Assembly (NCBI GenBank): GCA_023460055.1
Contig: JAEWRJ010000109.1
Span: forward strand, 1-9,330
Length of the DNA: 9,330 nucleotides
Direction of reading: 5' to 3'
Source of the DNA: Bacillota bacterium
GTDB taxonomy: Bacteria; Bacillota; Clostridia; Christensenellales; Aristaeellaceae
Both the position numbers and the translations under genes were made by a program. Position 1 is the first letter of the stretch. Each line of letters begins with the position of its first letter. Below, piece after piece: positions 5,548 to 9,330 of this stretch. Below the pieces are notes generated by a model. That model searched no databases. It saw nothing but the letters and a program-made list of their open reading frames with translations, and was not told the origin of the DNA.

Positions 5548-6486
5548 ATGCAAAAGCTGACCCCCACCATCCACAGAATGACCTTCCGCCAGCTGATCAC
5601 CAGGGACTGGCGCCTATACCTGATGCTGGTGCTCCCCGTCGCCTACTACCTCATCTTCTGCTACAAGCCGATGGTCGGCATCATCATCGCCTTCCAAAAG
5701 TACAATCTGTTCAAAGGCATCGCGGGCAGCCCTTGGGTGGGGCTTGATAACTTCAAATTTGTAATCAATATGCGCGATTTCTCCATCGCGCTGAGAAACA
5801 CGCTGCTGCTGAACTTTATGAACCTGCTGATGGGCTTCCCGGTGCCCATCATCCTGGCGATCATGCTCAACGAAATCAGGAGCAGCTCCATCAAGCGCGT
5901 ATCGCAGACGCTGCTTTACCTGCCGCATTTCCTCTCCTGGGTGATCATCGGCGGCATGGTGCTGGAGATCTTCGCGCCCACCACCGGCGTTGTCAATTCC
6001 CTCCTTTTGAAGACCGGCCTGATCGACAGCAACATCCCCTTCCTGACGGACGGCTGGACCTGGCGGTTCACCTATACCTTCGTGGGCATCTGGCAGTCCA
6101 TGGGCTGGGGCACCATCCTCTACCTGTCGGCGATCACGGGCATCAACATGGAACTGTTTGAGGCGGCGCGCATCGACGGGGCCAACAAGATGCAGCAGAT
6201 CTGGCACGTCACGCTGCCAGGCATCCGCACGACCATCGTTGTCCTGCTGATCCTCAACATCGGCCAAATGATGAACATCAGCTTTGACAAGCCCTTCATC
6301 CTCGGCAATTCCATGGTGCGTGATTTCAGCGATGTGCTGTCCACCTTCGTGTACAGAGCGGGCATCACCAACGCGCAGTTTGCCAGGGCTACGGCGATCG
6401 GCATGTTCCAGTCCGTAGTGGGTCTGATCATGATCAGCACGGCAAATATGATCACCAAGCGCATGGGCGAACAGGGCATCTGGTAG
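5548..6486 (+). CDS. Carbohydrate ABC transporter permease, LplB/YteP type (CUT1 family)
   Basis: This 312-residue membrane protein is one of the two channel-forming subunits of a sugar importer. It has six likely membrane segments at about 22-39, 84-107, 119-141, 174-198, 228-245 and 281-303. The EAA loop that docks to the ATPase is EAARIDGANKMQQIWHVTLPG (205-225 region), with the conserved E, G and LPG. The N-terminal DWRLYLMLVLPVAYYLIFCYKP and the mid-protein PHFLSWVIIGG are typical of the LplB/YteP group, many members of which import plant oligosaccharides. The ATG at 5548 follows GGAGG with a 6-nt gap. It is first in the operon; the second permease starts 13 bp after its stop. No ATPase gene is present, as is usual for this group in Bacillota, where a shared MsmX-like ATPase serves several importers. 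The substrate is not determinable. Confidence 0.95.
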   Translation: MQKLTPTIHRMTFRQLITRDWRLYLMLVLPVAYYLIFCYKPMVGIIIAFQKYNLFKGIAGSPWVGLDNFKFVINMRDFSIALRNTLLLNFMNLLMGFPVPIILAIMLNEIRSSSIKRVSQTLLYLPHFLSWVIIGGMVLEIFAPTTGVVNSLLLKTGLIDSNIPFLTDGWTWRFTYTFVGIWQSMGWGTILYLSAITGINMELFEAARIDGANKMQQIWHVTLPGIRTTIVVLLILNIGQMMNISFDKPFILGNSMVRDFSDVLSTFVYRAGITNAQFARATAIGMFQSVVGLIMISTANMITKRMGEQGIW

Positions 6487-6499
6487 GGAGGAGAAGAGC

Positions 6500-7411
6500 A
6501 TGACATCAACCAATAAATCCTTATCAGGCGCGAACAGGAAAAAAAGCGTATGGACGCTCAGTCAGATCATTCTGGTGATGGTCGTGGGGCTGTTTGTTCT
6601 CACCTGCATGCTGCCCTTTTTAAACGTTCTGGCGATCTCCTTCAGCTCCAAGTCAGCGCTGCTGCGGGGCGACGTATCCTTCTGGCCGATAGGCTTCAAC
6701 ACCGATGCCTACAGGATGATTTTCCGCGACGCCTCGATGATCGGCAGCCTTTTGTACACCATCAGGATCACCATCATCTATACAATCATCGCGATGGTGC
6801 TGACCATCCTGATGGCCTATCCCTTGACAAAGAAGCGGCTGCGCGGACGCAAATTCTTCAACCTGATGGCGCTGTTCACCATGTACTTTTCCGGCGGCAC
6901 CATCCCCATCATCTTAAACATCAAGGAGCTGGGGATCATGGATACCCAGTGGGCCTTGATATTGCCAGCGGCGCTGTCCACCTTCAACATGATCATCCTC
7001 AAAAGCTTTTTCACGGCGCTGCCCGAAGAGATGGAGGAAGCCGCCATCATCGACGGCGCGACGGATTTTCAGGTGCTGATGCGTGTCTACCTGCCGCTGT
7101 CCATGGCTTCACTGGCGACGCTGACCCTTTTTTACGCGGTCAGCAAGTGGAACAGCTTTTCCGATGCTCTGTACTATATCACCACGCGCAACCTCCAGCC
7201 GCTTCAGCTGCGGCTGTACAACATCATCAAAGGGTCCCGGGCTGTGGAGATCACCTCCGTGGAGGGCAGCGCTGCCAGCCTGAGCCAAAGCGTATCCGAA
7301 TCCATCGAGTCGGCCTCCATCCTGTTCGCGACGCTGCCCATCCTGGTGGTCTATCCCTTTGTGCAGCGCTACTTCGTCGCCGGCGTCACCATCGGCGCGG
7401 TCAAGGGGTAA
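6500..7411 (+). CDS. Carbohydrate ABC transporter permease, LplC/YtcP type (CUT1 family)
   Basis: This is the partner channel subunit, 303 residues. Likely membrane segments are at about 20-46, 85-109, 119-140, 151-172, 202-217 and 273-293. The EAA loop is EEAAIIDGATDFQVLMRVYLPLS (179-201 region). The FTMYFSGGTIPIILNIKELG stretch (126-145) and the C-terminal QRYFVAGVTIGAVKG are hallmarks of the YtcP/LplC group. A serine-rich insert (about 256-272) before the last membrane segment is also common in this group. The ATG at 6500 follows GGAGGAG (6487-6493) with a 6-nt gap, and the preceding gene ends 13 bp earlier, so the two permeases are almost certainly co-transcribed. It should form a heterodimer with the first permease. 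Confidence 0.95.
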   Translation: MTSTNKSLSGANRKKSVWTLSQIILVMVVGLFVLTCMLPFLNVLAISFSSKSALLRGDVSFWPIGFNTDAYRMIFRDASMIGSLLYTIRITIIYTIIAMVLTILMAYPLTKKRLRGRKFFNLMALFTMYFSGGTIPIILNIKELGIMDTQWALILPAALSTFNMIILKSFFTALPEEMEEAAIIDGATDFQVLMRVYLPLSMASLATLTLFYAVSKWNSFSDALYYITTRNLQPLQLRLYNIIKGSRAVEITSVEGSAASLSQSVSESIESASILFATLPILVVYPFVQRYFVAGVTIGAVKG

Positions 7412-7421
7412 TAAAAAGATA

Positions 7422-7440
7422 TTTGCCGCAAAGCGGTAAA
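7422..7440 (+). other. Intercistronic hairpin before the solute-binding protein gene
   Basis: TTTGCCGC (7422-7429) and GCGGTAAA (7433-7440) form an 8-bp stem with one G-U pair and an AAA loop, in the 48-bp gap between the second permease and the binding protein. No T-tract follows; an A-rich stretch with the AAGGAG ribosome binding site does. It could mark a processing site or protect the 5' end of the downstream mRNA. Confidence 0.5.
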
Positions 7441-7459
7441 AAATAAAGGAGAGGTACAC

Positions 7460-9049
7460 ATGAAAAGAAAACTGTCGTTTCTCTTAGTCGCCATGCTGCT
7501 GATCGGCAGCCTCGGTCTTCAGGCCTTCGCCGCCGAAGACTGGCTCACCCTCCGCGTAGAGATCTTCGACCGCTCCATCGCCGGCTTCAATGTGGAAGAC
7601 AACATGCAGCTGCGCTACATCCAGGAAAAGTTCGGCGATCCCAACAAGATCAAGGTGCAGTTCGTGCCCGTATCCCGCTGGGATGAAGGCGAGATCCTGA
7701 CCACCCAGCTGGGCGGCGGCATCGCGCCCGATATCTGCCTGACCTACAACGGCGAGCTGGTCAACCAGTACATCGACATGGGCGGCCTGTATCAGCTGGA
7801 TGATCTGCTGGCCCAGTATGCCCCCAACCTCACCGCCTTCCTGGGCGAGGAGCTGCTGGGCTACGGCCAGAAGGATACGGACGGCGACGGCGTCAAGGAA
7901 CAGTACATCGTCCCCGCCCGCCGCATCAGCGTAGCCAACGTGGGCAACTTCATCCGCGGCGACTGGCTTGAGAAGCTGGGTATGGAAAAGCCGACCACCG
8001 TTGATGAGTTCATCGCCTATCTGTATGCCGCCAAGGAAGCCAATCTCGGCGGGCAGAAGACCATCCCCTTCTTCTTTGACCTGTATGAAGCGGACCCGAT
8101 CTTCAACGCCAAGCGCTGGATCGACACCTACGTTGACTTCACCAAGGTGACAGAAGAAGACTGGTTTGCCTACAACAAGAACCATGAAATGCTGCCCGGC
8201 GCCCTGGAGGGCTTCCGCGTGCTGAACAAGCTGTACCATGACGGCGTTCTGTATGAGAACTTTGCCATGGATGACGACAACGCCAACGATTCCAACCTGG
8301 TGCAGGGATACTTCGGCTTCTTCTCCCTGCAGCCCGACCAGCCCTGGCGCTTTGACAAGAACTACCAGAAGGAAATGGAAAAGAACGTCCCCGGCGCTTA
8401 CTGGACCACGACCAACCCCTTCGTTAACTTTTCCAACGGCAAAACGCTGCATGACGTCTACGCCCCCAACGGCATGAACATCTTCATCCCGGCCTGGGTC
8501 AAGGAAGAGATCGCCGTCGCCGCCGTGAAGCTGCTTGACTGGATGAGCGTCTACGAGAACATGTTCTTCCTGCAAAACGGCGTGGAAGGCAAAAACTACC
8601 TGGCCCTCAACGAAGACGGTATCCCCGTCCAGGTGCAGGGCACCGATGTTGTGGCGGATGAGTACAAGATGCACGCCGGCGACGTATGCTTCATTGCCAA
8701 CGGCCTGTATTACGGCTCCCCCGAAAAGAACGCCAAGGCGCTTTCCATCCCCTTCGCGGGCTATGAGGACGAGGTCATCGCTTCCTACGCGGACGCCCTG
8801 ACCGACACCTGGACCCAGGTCAGCTTCCCCATCACCATCCAGGCCGATAACGATTACGGCGCGATGGTCAAATCCAAGCAGGGCGAGTTCCTGACCGCGA
8901 TCATCACCTGCGCGCCCGAAGACGTGGACAAGGTGTATGACGAGTACATGAAGACCATCCTGGATACCGGCGCCGCTCAGATGATCGAGGAGTTCCGCGC
9001 CGCCTATCAGTCCGGCAACTACCGCGGCACCTTCCCGGGCGGCGAATAA
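7460..9049 (+). CDS. Extracellular sugar-binding protein of the ABC importer (family 1 solute-binding protein, LplA/YtcQ-like)
   Basis: This 529-residue secreted protein should capture the substrate and deliver it to the two permeases. The N-terminus is a signal peptide: MKRK, a hydrophobic core to about residue 20, and a likely signal peptidase I site after AFA (22-24, AFA|AED). There is no cysteine there and hence no lipobox, unlike most binding proteins of monoderm bacteria. The length and the aromatic-rich second half fit the large LplA-like binding proteins. A calcium-type loop DTDGDGVKE (139-147) is present, a feature often seen in this group, followed by VANVGNFIRGDWLEKLG (158-174). 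Codon use appears strongly biased to C- and G-ending codons, suggesting high expression. The ATG at 7460 follows AAGGAG. Hairpins flank the gene on both sides. The ligand is unknown; association with a Gfo/Idh/MocA enzyme suggests a carbohydrate, sugar acid or cyclitol. Confidence 0.93.
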   Translation: MKRKLSFLLVAMLLIGSLGLQAFAAEDWLTLRVEIFDRSIAGFNVEDNMQLRYIQEKFGDPNKIKVQFVPVSRWDEGEILTTQLGGGIAPDICLTYNGELVNQYIDMGGLYQLDDLLAQYAPNLTAFLGEELLGYGQKDTDGDGVKEQYIVPARRISVANVGNFIRGDWLEKLGMEKPTTVDEFIAYLYAAKEANLGGQKTIPFFFDLYEADPIFNAKRWIDTYVDFTKVTEEDWFAYNKNHEMLPGALEGFRVLNKLYHDGVLYENFAMDDDNANDSNLVQGYFGFFSLQPDQPWRFDKNYQKEMEKNVPGAYWTTTNPFVNFSNGKTLHDVYAPNGMNIFIPAWVKEEIAVAAVKLLDWMSVYENMFFLQNGVEGKNYLALNEDGIPVQVQGTDVVADEYKMHAGDVCFIANGLYYGSPEKNAKALSIPFAGYEDEVIASYADALTDTWTQVSFPITIQADNDYGAMVKSKQGEFLTAIITCAPEDVDKVYDEYMKTILDTGAAQMIEEFRAAYQSGNYRGTFPGGE

Positions 9050-9081
9050 TCACGCGGCCCTGACCTGAACGATTCAAAATG

Positions 9082-9128
9082 GGCGCGCGCCCCCGATTCC
9101 GGTACGTCCGGCGGAGGGGGCGCGTGCC
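9082..9128 (+). other. Strong intercistronic hairpin after the solute-binding protein gene
   Basis: GGCGCGCGCCCCC (9082-9094) pairs with GGGGGCGCGTGCC (9116-9128) over all 13 positions, one being G-U. The loop is 21 nt and contains two CCGG copies that can pair further. No T-tract follows, so full termination is unlikely. Its position between the binding protein and the next gene fits an mRNA 3'-end stabiliser or partial terminator that lowers expression of downstream genes. Confidence 0.7.
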
Positions 9129-9165
9129 GTAACTCAAGGAAAAAACATCAAAGGAGCGCATGCTT

Positions 9166-9330
9166 ATGATCCGCGTCGCTATCATCGGAACGGGCAACAT
9201 CGCCAATGCCCATATGGAGGCCTACAAAACACTGAAAGACCATTGCCGGGTGACAGCGCTGGTGGATATCATCCCCGGCAAGGCGCGGCAGTTTATGGAG
9301 CGCCACGGTCTACAGTGCGATGTCTATGAG
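9166..9330 (+). CDS. Gfo/Idh/MocA-family NAD(P)-dependent oxidoreductase (N-terminal part only)
   Basis: The first 55 codons are visible and the gene runs off the right edge. The product opens MIRVAIIGTGNIANAHMEAY, a Rossmann nucleotide-binding motif GTGNIANAH typical of this family. VTALVDIIPGKA follows, with the aspartate at the end of the second strand that usually contacts the cofactor ribose. Members oxidise or reduce sugars, sugar acids, inositols or glycosides. I chose the ATG at 9166 because AAGGAG (9151-9156) lies 9 nt before it; the in-frame ATG at 9160 is only 3 nt from that site. It follows the binding protein by 116 bp on the same strand, so it probably belongs to the operon and acts on the imported compound. 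The catalytic lysine and C-terminal domain are outside the window. Confidence 0.92.
   Translation, partial: MIRVAIIGTGNIANAHMEAYKTLKDHCRVTALVDIIPGKARQFMERHGLQCDVYE

Noticed and set aside
5614..6513. A 299-codon minus-strand frame opposite the first permease, and a 396-codon minus-strand frame at 7484-8674 opposite the binding protein
   Set aside because: Both are antisense shadows of strongly biased GC-rich genes. Their products are rich in His, Asp, Gly and Val repeats, have no domain, and the sense products are clearly real.
9082..9128. A classical rho-independent terminator ending the operon after the binding protein
   Set aside because: The stem is strong, but no T-tract follows and an oxidoreductase with a good ribosome binding site begins 37 nt later, so it is better read as an intercistronic hairpin.

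Overview
The window looks like chromosome from a fairly GC-rich Bacillota bacterium, probably an anaerobic Clostridia-type lineage. This is inference from several signs: strong AGGAGG-type ribosome binding sites before most genes, a MerR/TipAS regulator, a ProB with no PUA domain, a DUF3788 protein, and a CUT1 sugar ABC transporter of the LplB/YtcP type with no ATPase beside it. I see no phage, insertion sequence, CRISPR array, rRNA or tRNA.

Layout. (1) 1-645, minus: a MerR-family regulator with a TipAS-type ligand domain, cut by the left edge. Its promoter at 670-700 has the 19-bp spacer and central dyad typical of MerR-activated promoters. (2) 811-1887, plus: a circularly permuted GTPase of the RsgA family, divergent from merR. 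(3) 1896-4469, minus: proA, proB and a small DUF454 membrane protein, transcribed in the order DUF454, proB, proA. proB and proA overlap by 8 bp. Between DUF454 and proB lies a cluster of GGGAAGC-based short repeats in both orientations around a GC-rich hairpin. A good promoter (TTTACA, 17 bp, TATGAT) precedes DUF454. (4) 4685-5146, minus: a DUF3788 protein with its own promoter. (5) 5273-9330, plus: a sugar-uptake operon. A promoter with consensus -35 and -10 boxes is followed by a leader of about 240 nt, two permeases, an extracellular solute-binding protein, and the start of a Gfo/Idh/MocA oxidoreductase that runs off the right edge.

How the genes work together. ProB and ProA carry out the first two steps of proline synthesis from glutamate; proC is not here. 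The transporter genes supply the membrane channel and the binding protein of one importer. Its ATPase is presumably encoded elsewhere (MsmX-like), and the dehydrogenase following it suggests that the imported carbohydrate or cyclitol is oxidised inside the cell. The substrate cannot be read from sequence alone. The binding-protein gene is flanked by two RNA hairpins, which may allow it to be expressed at a different level from the permeases.

Most of the coding content is ordinary. The parts that deserve a second look are non-coding or architectural: the GGGAAGC repeat cluster before proB, the likely internal TipAS start in the MerR gene, the binding protein without a lipobox, and the long structured leader of the transporter operon. 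I do not see a clearly new multi-gene system here.
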